DNA of 64,000 nt, taken from NCBI GenBank assembly GCA_026214975.1, contig JAOBSW010001153.1, positions 1 through 64,000 of the forward strand, in the 5' to 3' direction. Origin of the DNA: Gentiana macrophylla. Lineage: Eukaryota; Streptophyta; Magnoliopsida; Gentianales; Gentianaceae. A model generated the notes under the pieces. It worked only from the letters and a program-made list of their open reading frames with translations, was not told the origin of the DNA and did no database searches. A program made the position numbers and the translations under genes. Below are positions 1-15,300 of the stretch, piece by piece. Each line of letters starts with the position of its first letter. Within the stretch, counting starts at the first letter, position 1.

Positions 1-3000
1 AAGAAAATCACAAATTTGAACTCGTTAATAAGAAGAAAACTTGAATTCGAACTCGTTACAAAAGAAAAAACATAAATTTATACTCGTTATAATGGGAAAA
101 CACAAATTTCCGGCGATGTCAACTCGTTATCTGGGAAAAAAACAATTTTCTACAAGGACAACTCGTTACCAGAGAAAAACACAAAATTGAACTCGTTAAG
201 AAGAAGAAAACATGAATTCGAACTCGTTGCCAAATAAAAAACACAAATTTCTACTTGTTATAATGTGAAAACACAAATTTCCGGCGATGTAAACTCGTTA
301 TCAGGGAAAAGAACATTTTTTCTACAAGGACAACTCGTTACCAGAGAAAAACACAAATTTGAACTCGTTAATAATTAGAAAACATGAATTCGAACTCCTT
401 ACCAAAGAAAAAACAAAAATTTCTACTCGTTATAAAGGGAAAACACAAATTTCCGGCGATGTCAACTCGTTATTAGGGAAAAAAAACATTTTTTTCTGCA
501 AGGACGACACGTTACCAGAAAAAATCACAAATTTGAACTCGTTAATAAGAAGAAAACATGAATTCGAACTCGTTACCAAAGAAAAAACACAAATTTCTAC
601 TCGTTGTAATGGGAAAACACAAATTTCCGGCGATGTCAACACGTTATCAGGGAAAAAAACATTTTTTCTACAAGGACAACTCGTTACCAGAGAAAAACAC
701 AAAATTGAAATCGTTAATAAGAAGAAAACATGAATTCGAACTCGTTACCAAAGAAAAAACAAAAATTTCTACTCGTTATAATGGGAAAACACAAATTTCA
801 GGCGATGTCAACTCGTTATCAGGGAAAAAACACTTTTTCGACAAAGAAAACTCGTTACCAGAGAAAAAAACAAATTTGAACTCGTTAATAAGAAGAAAAC
901 ATGAATTCGAACTCGTTACCAAAGAAAAAACACAAATTTCTACTCGTTATAATGGGAAAACACAAATTTCCGGCGATGTCAACTCGTTATTAGGAAAAAA
1001 AACAATTTTTCTACAAAGACAACTCGTTACCAGAGAAAAACACAAATTTGAACTTGTTAATAAGAAGAAAACATGAATTCGAACTCGTTACCAAAGAAAA
1101 AACAAAAATTTCTACTCGTTATAATGGGAAAACACAAATTTCCGGCGATGTCAACTCGTTATCAGGGAAAAAAAACATTTTTTTGCAAGGACAACACTTT
1201 ACCAGAAAAAATCACAAATTTGAACTCGTTAATAAGAAGAAAACATGAATTCGAACTCGTTACCAAATAAAAAACACAAATTTCTACTCGTTATAATGTG
1301 AAAACACAAATTTCCGGCATTGTAAACTCGTTATCAAGGAAAAAACATTTATTCTACAAGGACAACTCGTTACCAGAGAAAAACACAAATTTGAACTCGT
1401 TAATAAGAAGAAAACATGAATTCGAACTCGTTACCAAAGAAAAACACAAATTTCTACTCGTTATAATGGGAAAACACAAATTTCCGGCGATGTCAACTCG
1501 TTATTAGGGAAAAAAACAATTTTTCTACAAAGACAACTCGTTACCAGAGAAAAACACAAATTTGAACTTGTTAATAAGAAGAAAACATGAATTCGAACTC
1601 GTTACCAAAGAAAAAACAAAAATTTCTACTCGTTATAATGGGAAAACAAAAATTTCAGCGAGATCAACTCGTTATCGAGGAAAAAAACATTTTTACGCAA
1701 GGACAACACTTTACGAGAGAAAATCACAAATTTGAACTCGTTAATAAGAAGAAAACATGAATTCGAACTCGTTACCAACTAAAAAACACAAATTTATACT
1801 CGTTATAATGGGAAAACACAAATTTCCGGCGATGTCAACTCGTTATCAAGGAAAAAAACATTTTTCTACAAGGACAACTCGTTACCAGAGAAAAACACAA
1901 ATTTGAACTCGTTAATAAGAAGAAAACATGAATTCGAACTCGTTACCAAAGAAAAAACAAAAATTTCTACTCGTTATAATGGGAAAACACAAATTTCCGG
2001 CGATGTCAACTCGTTATCGAGGGAAAAAACATTTTTTCTGCAAGGACAACACATTACCAGAGAAAATCACAAATTTGAACTCGTTAATAAGAAGAAAACA
2101 TGAATTCGAACTCGTTACCAAAGAAAAAACACAAATTTCTACTCGTTATAATGGGAAAACACAAATTTCCGGCGATGTCAATTCGTTATCAGGGAAAAAA
2201 CATTTTTTCTACAAAGAAAACTCGTTACTAGAGAAAAACACAAATTTGAACTCGTTAATAAGAAGAAAACATGAATTCGAACTCATTACCAAAGAAAAAA
2301 CACAAATTTCTACTCGTTATAATGGGAAAACACAAATTTCCAGCGATATCAACTCGTTATCAAGGAAAAAAACATTTTTTCTACAAGGACAACTCGTTAC
2401 CAGAGAAAAACACAAATTTGAACTCGTTAATAAGAAGAAAACATGAATTCGAACTCGTTACCAAAGAAAAAACACAATTTTTCTACTCGTTATAATGGGA
2501 AAACACAAATTTCCGGCGATGTCAACTCGTATATCGGGAAAAAACATTTTTTCTACAAGGACAACTCGTTACAGAGAAAATCACAAATTTGAACTCGTTA
2601 ATAAGAAGAAAACATGAATTCGAACTCGTTACCAAGAAAAAACAAAAATTTCTACTCGTTATAATGGGAAAACACAAATTTCCGGCGATGTCAACTCGTT
2701 ATCAGGGAAAAAAACATTTTTTCTACAAGGAAAACTCGTTACCAGAGAAAAAAAAAATTGAACTCATTAATAAGAAGAAAACATGAATTCAAACTCGTTA
2801 CCAAAGAAAAAACACAAATTTCTACTCGTTATAATTGGAAAACACAAATTTCTGGCGATGTCAGCTCGTTATCATGGAAAAAAACATTTTTTCTTCAAGG
2901 ACAACTCGTTACCAGAGAAAAAAAAATTTTGAACTCGTTAATAAGAAGAAAAAATGAATTCGAACTCATTACCAAAGAAAAAACAAAAATGTCTACTTAA

Positions 3001-6000
3001 CTAATGGGAAAACACAAATTTCTACTCGTTATAATGGGAAAACACAAATTTCGGCGATGTCAACTCGTTATCGAGGGAAAAAAACATTTTTACAAGGAGG
3101 ACAACACGTTACCAAAGAAAATCACAAATTTGAACTCGTTAATAAGAAGAAAACATGAATTCGAACTCGTTACCAAAGAAAAAACATAAATTTCTAATCG
3201 TTATAATGGGAAAACACAAATTTCCGGCGATGTCAACTCGTTATCAGGGAAAAAAACAATTTTTCTACAAGGACAACTCGTTACCAGAGAAAAACACAAA
3301 ATTGAACTCGTTAAGAAGAAGAAAACATGAATTGGAACTCGTTACCAAATAAAAAACACAAATTTCTACTCGTTATAATGTGAAAACACAAATTTCGGCG
3401 ATGTCAACTCGTTATCGGGGAGAAAAACATTTTTCTACAAGGACAACTCGTTACCAGAGAAAAACACAAATTTGAACTCGTTAATAATTAGAAAACATGA
3501 ATTCGAACTCCTTACCAAAGAAAAAACAAAAATTTCTACTCGTTATAAAGGGAAAACACAAATTTCGGCGATGTCAACTCGTTATAGGGAAAAAACATTT
3601 TTTTCGCAAGGACAACACGTTACGAGAAAAATCACAAATTTGAACTCGTTAATAAGAAGAAAACATGAATTGAACTCGTTACCAAAGAAAAACACAAATT
3701 TCTACTCGTTATAATGGGAAAACACAAATTTCCGGCGATGTCAACTCGTTATCAAGGAAAAAACATTTTTTCTACAAGGACAACTCGTTACAGAGAAAAA
3801 CACAAATTTGAAATCGTTAATAAGAAGAAAACATGAATTCGAACTCGTTACCAAAGAAAAAACACAAATTTCTACTCGTTATAATGGGAAAACACAAATT
3901 TCCGGCGATGTCAACTCGTTATCGGGGAAAAAACATTTTTTCGACATAGAAAACTTGTTACCAGAGAAAAAAACAAATTTGAACTCGTTAATAAGAAGAA
4001 AACATGAATTCGAACTCGTTACCAAAGAAAAAACACAAATTTCTACTCGTTATAATGGGAAAACACAAATTTCGGCGATGTCAACTCGTTATCGAGGAAA
4101 AAAACATTTTTTACGCAAGGACAACACGTTACGAGAGAAAATCACAAATTTGAACTCGTTAATAAGAAGAAAACATGAATTCGAACTCGTTACAAAAGAA
4201 AAACATAAATTTCTACTCGTTATAATGGGAAAACACAAATTTCGGCGATGTCAACTCGTTATCGAGGAAAAAACATTTTTCTACAAGGACAACTCGTTAC
4301 CAGAGAAAAACACAAATTTGAACTCGTTAATAAGAAGAAAGCATGAATTCGAACTCGTTACCAAAGAAAAAACACAAATTTCTACTCGTTATAATGGGAA
4401 AACACAAATTTCCGGCGATGTCAACTCGTTATCAAGGAAAAAACATTTTTTCTACAAGGACAACTCGTTACCAGAGAAAAACACAAATTTGAACTCGTTA
4501 ATAAGAAGAAAACATGAATTCGAACTCGTTACCAAAGAAAAAACACAAATTTCTACTCGTTATAATGGGAAAACACAAATTTCGGCGATGTCAACTCGTT
4601 ATTAGGGAAAAAAAAATTTTTTCTACAAAGACAACTCGTTACCAGAGAAAAACACAAATTTAAACTCGTTAATAAGAAGAAAACATGAATTCGAACTCGT
4701 TACCAAAGAAAAAACCCAAATTTCTACTCGTTATAATGGGAAAACACAAATTTCGGCGATGTCAACTCGTTATCGGAAAAAACATTTTTTCTGCAAGGAC
4801 AACACGTTACGGAAAAAATCACAAATTTGAACTCGTTAATAAGAAGAAAACATGAATTCGAACTCGTTACCAAAAAAAAACACAAATTTCTACTCGTTAT
4901 AATGGAAAACACAAATTTCTGCGATGTCAACTCGTTATCGAGAAAAAAATATTTTTCTACAAGGACAACTCGTTACCAGAGAAAAACACAAATTTGAACT
5001 CGTTAATAAGAAGAAAACATGAATTCGAACTCGTTACCAAAGAAAAAACAAAATTTTCTACTCGTTATAATGGGAAAACACAAATTTCCGGCAATGTCAA
5101 CTCGTTATCAGGGAAAAAACATTTTTTCTGCAAGGACAACACGTTACCAGAGAAAATCACAAATTTGAACTCGTTAATAAGAAGAAAACATGAATTCGAA
5201 CTCGTTACCAAAGAAAAACACAAATTTCTACTCGTTATAATGGGAAAACACAAATTTCCGGCGATGTCAATTCGTTATCAGGGAAAAAACATTTTTTCTA
5301 CAAAGAAAACTCGTTACTAGAGAAAAACACAAATTTGAACTCGTTAATAAGAAGAAAACATGAATTCGAACTCATTACCAAAGAAAAAACACAAATTTAT
5401 ACTCGTTATAATGGGAAAACACAAATTTCCGGCGATATCAACTCGTTATCAGGGAAAAAAACATTTTTTTCTACAATGACAACTCGTTACCAGAGAAAAA
5501 CACAAATTTGAACTCGTTAATAAGAAGAAAACATGAATTCGAACTCGTTACCAGAGAAAAAACAAAAATTTCTACTCGTTATAATGGGAAAACACAAATT
5601 TCCGGCGATGTCAACTCGTTATCAAGGAAAAAAAACATTTTTCTGCAAGGACAACACTTTACCAGAGAAAAATCACAAATTTGAACTCGTTAATAAGAAG
5701 AAAACATGAATTCGAACTCGTTACCAAAGAAAAAACACAAATTTCTACTCGTTATAATGGGAAAACACAAATTTCCGGCGATGTCAACTCGTTATCAAGG
5801 AAAAAACATTTTTTCTACAAGGACAACTTCGTTACAGAGAAAAACACAAATTTGAACTCGTTAATAAGAAGAAAACATGAATTCGAACTCGTTACCAAAG
5901 AAAAAACAAAAATTTCTACTCGTTATAATGGGAAAACACAAATTTCCGGCGATGTCAACTCGTTATCAGGGAAAAAAACATTTTTCTGCAAGGACAACAC

Positions 6001-9000
6001 GTTACCAGAGAAAATCACAAATTTGAACTCGTTAATAAGAAGAAAACATGAATTCGAACTCGTTACCAAAGAAAAACACAAATTTCTACTCGTTATAATG
6101 GGAAAACACAAATTTCGGCGATGTCAATTCGTTATCGAGGAAAAAACATTTTTTTACAAAGAAAACACAAAAACTCGTTAATAAGAGAAAACATGAATTG
6201 AATCGTTGAACTACTCGTTATAATGGGAAAACACAAATTTCAGCGATATCAACTCGTTATCATGGAAAAAAACATTTTTCTACAATGACAACTCGTTACC
6301 AGACAAAAACACAAATTTGAACTCGTTAATAAGAAGAAAACATGAATTCGAACTCGTTACCAAAGAAAAAACAAAAATTTCTACTCGTTATAATGGGAAA
6401 ACACAAATTTCCAGCGATGTCAACTCGTTATCAGGAAAAAAACATTTTTTCTGTAAGGACAACACGTTACCAGAGAAAATCACAAATTTGAACTCGTTAA
6501 TAAGAAGAAAACATGAATTCGAACTCGTTACCAAAGAAAAACACAAATTTCTACTCGTTATAATGGGAAAACACAAATTTCCGGCGATGTCAACTCGTTA
6601 TCAGGGAAAATAACATTTTTTCTACAAGGAAAACTCGTTACTAGAGAAAAACACAAATTTGAACTCGTTAATAAGAAGAAAACATGAATTCGAACTCGTT
6701 ACCAAAGAAAAAACAAAAATTTCTACTCGTTATAATGGGAAAACACAAATTTCCGGCGATGTCAACTCGTTATCAGGGAAAAAACATTTTTCTACAAGGA
6801 CAACTCGTTACCAGAGAAAAACACAAATTTGAACTCGTTAATAAGAGGAAATCATGAATTGAACTCGTTACCAAAGAAAAAACAAAAATTTCTACTCGTT
6901 ATAATGGGAAAACACAAATTTCGGCGATGTCAACTCGTTATCAGGGAAAAAACATTTTTCTACAAGGACAACTCGTTACCAGAGAAAAACACAAATTTGA
7001 ACTCGTTAATAAGAAGAAAACATGAATTCGAACTCATTACCAAAGAAAAAACAAAAATTTCTACTCGTTATAATGGGAAAACACAAATTTCCGGCGATGT
7101 CAACTCGTTATCAGGAAAAAAACATTTTTTCTGCAAGGACAACACGTTACCAGAGAAAATCACAAATTTGAACTCGTTAATAAGAAGAAAACATGAATTC
7201 GAACTCGTTACAAACGAAAAAACACAAATTTCTACTCGTTATAAAGGGAAAACACAAATTTCCGGCGATGTCAACTCGTTATCAGGGAGAAAAACATTTT
7301 TTCTACAAAGAAAACTCGTTACCGGAGAAAAAACAAATTTGAACTCGTTAATAAGAAGAAAACATGAATTCGAACTCGTTACCAAAGAAAAAACACAAAT
7401 TTCTACTCGTTATAATGGGAAAACACAAATTTCGGCGATGTCAACTCGTTATCAGGGAAAAAAACAATTTTTCTACAAAGACAACTCGTTACCAGAGAAA
7501 AACACAAATTTGAACTCATTAATAAGAAGAAATCATGAATTCGAACTCGTTACCAAAGAAAAAACAAAAATTTATTCTCGTTATAATGGGAAAACACAAA
7601 TTTCCGGCGATGTCAACTCGTTATCAAGGAAAAAACATTTTTTCTACAAGGACAACTCGTTACCAGAGAAAAACACAAATTTGAACTCGTTAATAAGAAG
7701 AAATCATGAATTCGAACTCGTTACCAAAGAAAAAACACAAATTTCCGGCGATGTCAATTAGTTATCAGGGAAAAAACATTTTTTCTACAAAGAAAACTCG
7801 TTACTAGAGAAAAACACAAACTTGAACTCGTTAATAAGAAGATAACATTAATTCGAACTCGTTACCAAAGAAAAAACACAAATTTCTACTCGTTATAATG
7901 GGAAAACACAAATTTCCGGCGATATCAACTTGTTATCAGGGAAAAAAACATTTTTTCTACAATGACAACTGATTACCAGGAAAAAAACAAATTTGAACTC
8001 GTTAATAAGAAGAAAACATGAATTTGAACTCGTTACCAAAGAAAAAACAAAAATTTCTACTCGTTATAATGGGAAAACACAAATTTCCGGCGATGTCAAC
8101 TCGTTATCAGGGAAAAAAAATTTTTTTTCTGCAAAGACAACACGTTACCAGAGAAAATCACAAATTTGAACTCGTTAATAAGAAGAAAACATGAATTCGA
8201 ACTCGTTACCAAAGAAAAAACACAAATTTCTACTCGTTATAATGGGAAAACACAAATTTCCGGCGATGTCAACTCGTTATCAGGGAAAAAAACATTTTTT
8301 CTACAAGGACAACTCATTACTAGAGAAATACACAAATTTGAACTCGTTAATAAGAAGAAAACATGAATTCGAACTCGTTACCAAAGAAAAAACAAAAAAT
8401 TATTCTCGTTATAATGGGAAAACACAAATTTCCGGCGATGTCTACTCGTTATCAGGGAAAAAAAACTTGTTTTTTCTGCAAGGACAACACGTTACCAGAA
8501 AAAATCACAAATTTGAACTCGTTAATAAGAAGAAAACATGAATTCGAACTCGTTACCAAAGAAAAAACACAAATTTCTACTCGTTAGAATGGGAAAACAT
8601 AAATTTCCGGCGATGTCAACTCGTTATCAGGGAAAAAAACATTTTTTCTACAAGGACAACTCGTTACCAGAGAAAAACACAAATTTGAACTCGTTAATAA
8701 GAAGAAATCATGAATTCGAACTCGTTACCAAAGAAAAAACAAAAATTTATTCTCGTTATAATGGGAAAACACAAATTTCCGGCGATGTCAACTCGTTATC
8801 AGGGAAAAAAACATTTTTTCTACAAGGACAACTCGTTACCAGAGAAAAACACAAATTTGAACTCGTTAATAAGAAGAAAACATGAATTCGAACTCATTAC
8901 CAAAAGAAAAACAAAAATTTCTACTCGTTATAATGGGAAAACACAAATTTCCGGCGATGTCAACTCGTTATCGGAAAAAATTTTTTTTACGCAAGGACAA

Positions 9001-10031
9001 CACGTTACGAGAGAAAATCACAAATTTGAACTCGTTAATAAGAGAAAACATGAATTCAAAGAAAAAGTCAAATTTTACGTTATAAAGAAAAACACAAATT
9101 TCGTTAGGGAAAAAACATTTTTTCTACAAAGAAAACTAGTTACCGAAGAAAAAAAAAAATTGAACTCGTTAATAAGAAGAAAACATGAATTTGAACTCGT
9201 TACCAAAGAAAAACACAAATTTCTACTCGTTATAATGGGAAAACACAAATTTCGGCGATGTCAACTCGTTATCGAGGAAAAAAAAAATTTTCTACAAAGA
9301 CAACTCGTTACCAGAGAAAAACACAAATTTGAACTCATTAATTAGAAGAAATCATGAATTCGAACTCGTTACCAAAGAAGAAACAAAAATTTATTCTCGT
9401 CATAATGGGAAAACAGAAATTTCGGTGATGTCAACTCGTTATCGAGGAAAAAACATTTTTCTACAAGGACAACTCGTTACCAGAGAAAAACACAAATTTG
9501 AACTCCTTAATAAGAAGAAATCATGAATTCGAACTCGTTACCAAAGAAAAAACACAAATTTCTACTCGTTATAATGGGAAATCACAAATTTCCGGCGATG
9601 TCAACTCGTTATTAGGGAAAAAAACATTTTTTTTCTGCAACGACAACACTTTACTAGAAAAAATCACAAATTTGAACTCGTTAATAAGAAGAAAACATGA
9701 ATTCGAACTCGTTACCAAATAAAAAACACAAATTTCTACTCGTTATAATTTGAAAACACAAATTTCCGGCGATTTAACTCGTTATCAAGGAAAAAAACAT
9801 TTATTCTACAAGGACAACTCGTTACCAGAGAAAAACACAAATTTGAACTCGTTAATAAGAAGAAAACATGAATTCGAACTCCTTACCAAAGAAAAAACAA
9901 AAATTTCTACTCGTTATAATGGGAAAACACAAATTTCCGGCGATGTCACCTCGTTATCAGGGACAAAAACATTTTTTCTGCAAGGACAACACGTTACCAG
10001 AGAGAATCACAAATTTTAACACGTTAATAAG
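1..10031 (+). repeat. Satellite A tandem array, 172-bp monomer
   Basis: About 58 head-to-tail monomers; successive AATTCGAACTCGTT landmarks lie at about 560, 732 and 903, giving a 171-172 bp period. A canonical monomer (for example 8,168-8,339) splits into five sub-repeats, each opening with ACTCGTTA, of 31, 31, 40, 40 and 30 bp. The array is AT-rich with runs of A. It starts before the window and ends abruptly against satellite B. Local degeneration is seen near 6,160-6,230 and 9,040-9,130, where sub-repeats are lost. Open frames of up to 310 codons arise because the monomer has few plus-strand stops and 172 is not a multiple of three; they are not genes. The length suits plant centromeric or pericentromeric satellites. 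I do not recognise the family. Confidence 0.97.
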
Positions 10032-12338
10032 CGGGAGCAGAAGGTTATGGCCAAAATACTAGCACGGGTCCACGAACCACCGAATGGGGTCATGCACAAA
10101 TCCACCAACATCCTGAAGTAGAAAATCCCGAGAAGCGCACCACGTCGTTGGGCATCGAAAGGGCTTTCGAGAATGGTGAAGCGCACATGGAACGGACACA
10201 GGAGCGAAGGTTATGTCCAAAATACTATGCGGGTCCACGAACCACCGAATGGGGTCATGCACAAATCCATCGACATCCCGAGGTACCGACGAACCACAGA
10301 AAATCCCCGAGAAGTGCACCACGTCGTTGGCATCGGAAAGGGCTTTCTAGAATGGTGAACTAAACGTGGAACAGACACGGGAGCTGAAGGTTATGGCAAA
10401 AATACTAGCACGGGTCCCCGAACCACCGAATGGGGTCATGCACAAATCCACCGACATCCCGAGGTAGAAAATCCCGAGAAGCACACCACGTCGTTGGCAT
10501 CGGAAAGAGCTTTCGAATGGTGAAGCGCACATGGAGCGGACACGAGCCGAAGGTTATGGCCAAAATACTAGCACGGGTCCACCGAACCACCGAATGGGGT
10601 CATGCACAAATCCACCGACATCCCCGAGGTACCAACGAACCATAGAAAATCCCCGAGAAGCACACCACGTCGTTGGCATCGGAAAGAGCTTTCCAGAATG
10701 GTGAACTGCACATGGAACGGACACGGGAGCCGAAGGTTATGGCCAAAATACTAGCACGGGTCCACCGAACCACCGAATGGGGTCATGCACAAATCCACCG
10801 ACATCGCCGAGGAACCGACGAAACATAGAAAATCCCCGAGAAGCACACCACGTCGTTGGCATCGGAAAGGGCTTTCCAGAATGGTGAACTGCACGTGGAA
10901 TGGACACGGGAGCCGAAGGTGATGGCCAAAATACTAGCACGGGTCCACCAAACCACCGAATGGGGTCATGCACAAATCCACCGTCATCCCCGAGGTAGAA
11001 AATCCCCGAGAAGCACACCACGTCGTTGGCATCGGATATGGCTTTCCAAAATGGTGAACTGCACGTGGAACTTACACGGGAGCCGAAGGTTATTGCCAAA
11101 ATACTAGCACGGGTCCACCGAACCACCGAATGGGGTCATGCACAAATCCACCGACATCCCCGATTTAGAAAATCCACGAGAAGCACACCACGTCGTTGGC
11201 ATCGGAAAGGGCTTTCCAGAATGGTGAACTGCACCTGGAACGGACACGGGTGCCGAAGGTTATGGCCAAATTACTAGCATGGGTCCACCGAACCACCGAA
11301 TAGGGTTTTGCACAAATCCACCGACATCTCCGAGGTACCGACGAACCACAGAAAATCCCCAAGAAGCACACCACGTCGTTGGCATCGGAAAGGGCTTTCG
11401 AATGGTGAACTAAGCGTGGAGCAGACACGGAGTGAATGTTATGGACAAAATACTAGCACGGGCCCACGAACCACGAATGGGGTCATGCACAAATCCACCG
11501 ACATCCCGAGGTAGAAAATCACGAGAAGCACACCACGTCGTTGGCATCGGAAAGCGCTTTCGGAATGGTGAAGCGCACGTGGAGCGGACACGGAGCCGAA
11601 GGTTATGGCCAAAATACTAGCATGGGTCCACGAACCATTGAATGGGGTCATGCACAAATCCACCGACAACCCGAGGTACCGACGAACCACGAGAAAATCC
11701 CGAGAAGCACACCACGTCGTTGGCATCGGATAGGGCTTTCGAATGGTGAACATCATGTGGAGCGGAGGCGGGAGCCAAAGGTTATGGCCAAAATACTATG
11801 CGGGTCCACCAAACCACGAATGTGGTCATGCACAAATCCACCGACATCCCGAGGTAGAAAATCCGAGAAGCGCACCATGTCGGTGGCATCGGAATTGGCT
11901 TTCCGAATGGTGAGCGCACGTGGAGCGAACCACGTGAGCGAAGGTTATGGCCAAAATAGTAGCGCGGGTACACGAACCACCGAATGGGGTCATGCACAAG
12001 TCCACCGACATCCACGAGGTCTTGATGAACCACAGAAAATCCCCGAGAAGCACACCACGTTGTTGGCATCAGAAAGGGCTTTCCAGAATGTTGAATTGCA
12101 CGTGGAACGGACACGGGAGCCGAAGGTTATGGCCAAAATACTAGCACGGGTCCATCGAACCACCGAATGGGGTCATGCACAAATCCACCGACATCCCCGA
12201 GGTACAGACGAACCACATAAAATCCCCGAGAAGCATACCACGTCGTTGGCATTGGAAAGGGCTTTCCAGAATGGTGAACTGAACGTGGAACAGACACGGG
12301 AGCCGAAGGTTATGGCCAAAATACTAGCACGGGTCCAC

Positions 12339-15300
12339 CGAACCTCCGAATGGGGTCATGCACAAATCCACCGACATCTCTGTGGTAGAAAATCCCCGAG
12401 AAGCTCACTACATCGTTGGCATGGGAAAGGACTTTCCAGAATGGTGAACTACATGTGGAACGGACACGGGAGCCGAAGGATTTGGCCAAAATACTAGCAC
12501 GGGTCCACCGAACAATCGAATGCGGTCATGCACAAATCCACCGACATCCCGAGGTACCTACAATCCACGAGAAAATCCCGAGAAGCACACCACGTCGGTG
12601 GCATCGGAATGGGCTTTCGAGAATGGTGAAGCGCACGTGGAAGCGGACCACGGGAACCGAAGGTTATGGCCAAAATACTAGCACGGGTCCACCGTACCAC
12701 GAATGGGGTCATGCACAAATCCACCGACATCCCTGAGGTATAATATCCCCAAGAAGTGCACCACGTCGTTTTCATCGGAAAGGGCTTTCGGAATGGTGGC
12801 TGTATCGTCGAGCGGACACGGGAGAAGAATGTTATGGCCAAAATACTAGCACGGGTCCACGAACCACGAATGGGGTCATGCACAAATCCACCGACATCCC
12901 GATGTAGAAAATCCCGAGAAGTGCACCACGTCGTTGGCATCGGAAAGGACGTTCCATAATGGTGAAGCGCGCGTGGAGCGGACACGGAGCGAAGGTCATG
13001 GCCCAAATACTAGCACGGGTCCACGAACCACGAACCACGAATGGGGTCATACACAAATCCACCGACATCCCCGAGGTAGAAAATCCCCAAGAAGCACACC
13101 ACGTCGTTGGCATCGGAAAGCGCTTTCCAGAATGGTGAACTGCACGTGGAACGGACATGGGAGCCAAAGGTTATGGCCAAAATACTAGCATGGGTCCACC
13201 GAACCATTGAATGGGGTCATGCACAAATCCACCGACATCCCCGAGGTACCGGCGAACCACGAGAAAATCCCGAGAAGCACACCACGTCGTTGGCATCGGA
13301 TAGGGCTTTCCAGAATGGTGAACTGCATGTGGAACGGAGACGGGAGCCGAAGGTTATGGCCAAAATACTAGCACGGGTCCACCAAACCACCGAATGTGGT
13401 CATGCACAAATCCACCGACATCCCCGTGGTAGAAAATCCGTGAGAAGCGCACCATGTCGGTGGCATCGGAAATGGCGGGTACACCGAACCACTGAATGGG
13501 GTCATGCACAAATCCACCGACATCCCTGAGGTACCGATGAACCACAGAAAATCCCCGAGAAGCACACCACGTTGTTGGCATCAGAAAGGGCTTTCCAGAA
13601 TGGTGAATTGCACGTGGAATGGACACGGGAGCCGAAGGTTATGGCCAAAATACTAGCACGGGTCCATCGAACCACCGAATGGGGTCATGCACAAATCCAC
13701 CGACATCCCCGAGGTACAGACGAACCACAGAAAATCCCCGAGAAGCATACCACGTCGTTGGCATCGGAAAGGGCTTTCCAGAATGGTGAACTGAATGTGG
13801 AACAGACACGGGAGCCGAAGGTTATGGCCAAAATACTAGCACGGGTCCACCGAACCTCCGAATGGGGTCATGCACAAATCCACCGACATCTCTGTGGTAG
13901 AAAATCCCCGAGAAGCTCACTACATCGTTGGCATCGGAAAGGGCTTTCCAGAATTGTGAACTACATGTGGAACGGACACGGGAGCCGAAGGTTTTGGCCA
14001 AAATACTAGCACGGGTCCACCGAACCATCGAATGGGGTCATGCACAAATCCACCGACATCCACGAGGTACCGATGAACCACGAGAAAATCCCGAGAAGCA
14101 CACCACGTTGTTGGCATCGAAAGGGCTTTCGAATGTTGAATTGCACGGGAACTTACGGGAGCGAAGGTTATGGCCAAAATACTAGCATGGGTCCACGAAC
14201 CACGAATGGGGTTATGCACAAATCCACCGACATCCCGATGTACCCGCGAACCACGAAACTCCAAGAGAAGCGCACCACGTCGTTGACATCGGAAAGGGCT
14301 TTCAGGAATGGTGAAGCGCACGTGGAAGCGGAGGCGGAGCCGAAGGTTATGGCCAAAATACTAGCACGGGTCCACCAATCCACCGAATGTGGTCATGCAC
14401 AAATCCACCGACATCCCCGAGGTAGAAAATCCCTGAGAAGCACACCATGTCGGTGGCATCGGAAATGGCTTTCCAGAATGGTGAAGTGCACGTGGAGCGG
14501 ACACGTGAGCCGAAGGTTATGGCCAAAATAGTAGCACAGTCCACGAACCACGAATGAGGTCATGCACAAATCCACCGACATCCCCGAGGTACCGATGAAC
14601 CACAAAAAATCCCCGAGAAGCACACCACGTTGTTGGCATCAGAAAGGGCTTTCCAGAATGTTGAATTGCACGTGGAACGGACACGGGAGCCAAAGGTTAT
14701 GGCCAAAATACTAGCACGGGTCCATCGAACCACCGAATGGGGTCATGCACAAATCCACCGACATCCCCGAGGTAGAAAATCCTCGAGAAGCACACCACAT
14801 TGTTGGCATCGGAAAGGGCTTTCGAATGGTGAAGCGCGACGTGGAGCGAACACGGGGAGCGAAGGTTATGGCCCAAATACTAGCACGTGTCCACCGAACC
14901 ACCGAATGGGGTCATGCACAAATCCACCGACATCCCCGAGGTAGAAAATCCCCAAGAAGCACACCACGTCGTTGGCATCGGAAAGCGCTTTCCAGAATGG
15001 TGAACTGCACGTGGAACGGACATGGGAGCCAAAGGTTATGGCCAAAATACTAGCATGGGTCCACCGAACCATTGAATGGGGTCATGCACAAATCCACCGA
15101 CATCCCCGAGGTACCGACGAAAAAACAGAAAATCCCCGAGAAGCACACCACGTCGTTGGCATCGGATAGGGCTTTCGAATGGTGAAGCGCATGTGGAGCG
15201 GAGATGGGAGCGAAGGTTATGGCCAAAATACTATGCGGGTCCACCAAACCACGAATGTGGTCATGCACAAATCCACCGACACATCCCGTGGTAGAAAATC

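Noticed and set aside
1..10031. CRISPR-like regular repeats with ACTCGTTA every 30-40 bp
   Set aside because: The intervening sequences are not unique spacers but the same five sub-units in each 172-bp monomer, in a plant context.
359..10062. Many plus-strand open frames of 60-310 codons rich in NSLIRRKHEFELVTKEK-like repeats
   Set aside because: They are satellite A read in whichever frame lacks stops; the same DNA is open in more than one frame, has no start context, and frame shifts with each 172-bp monomer.
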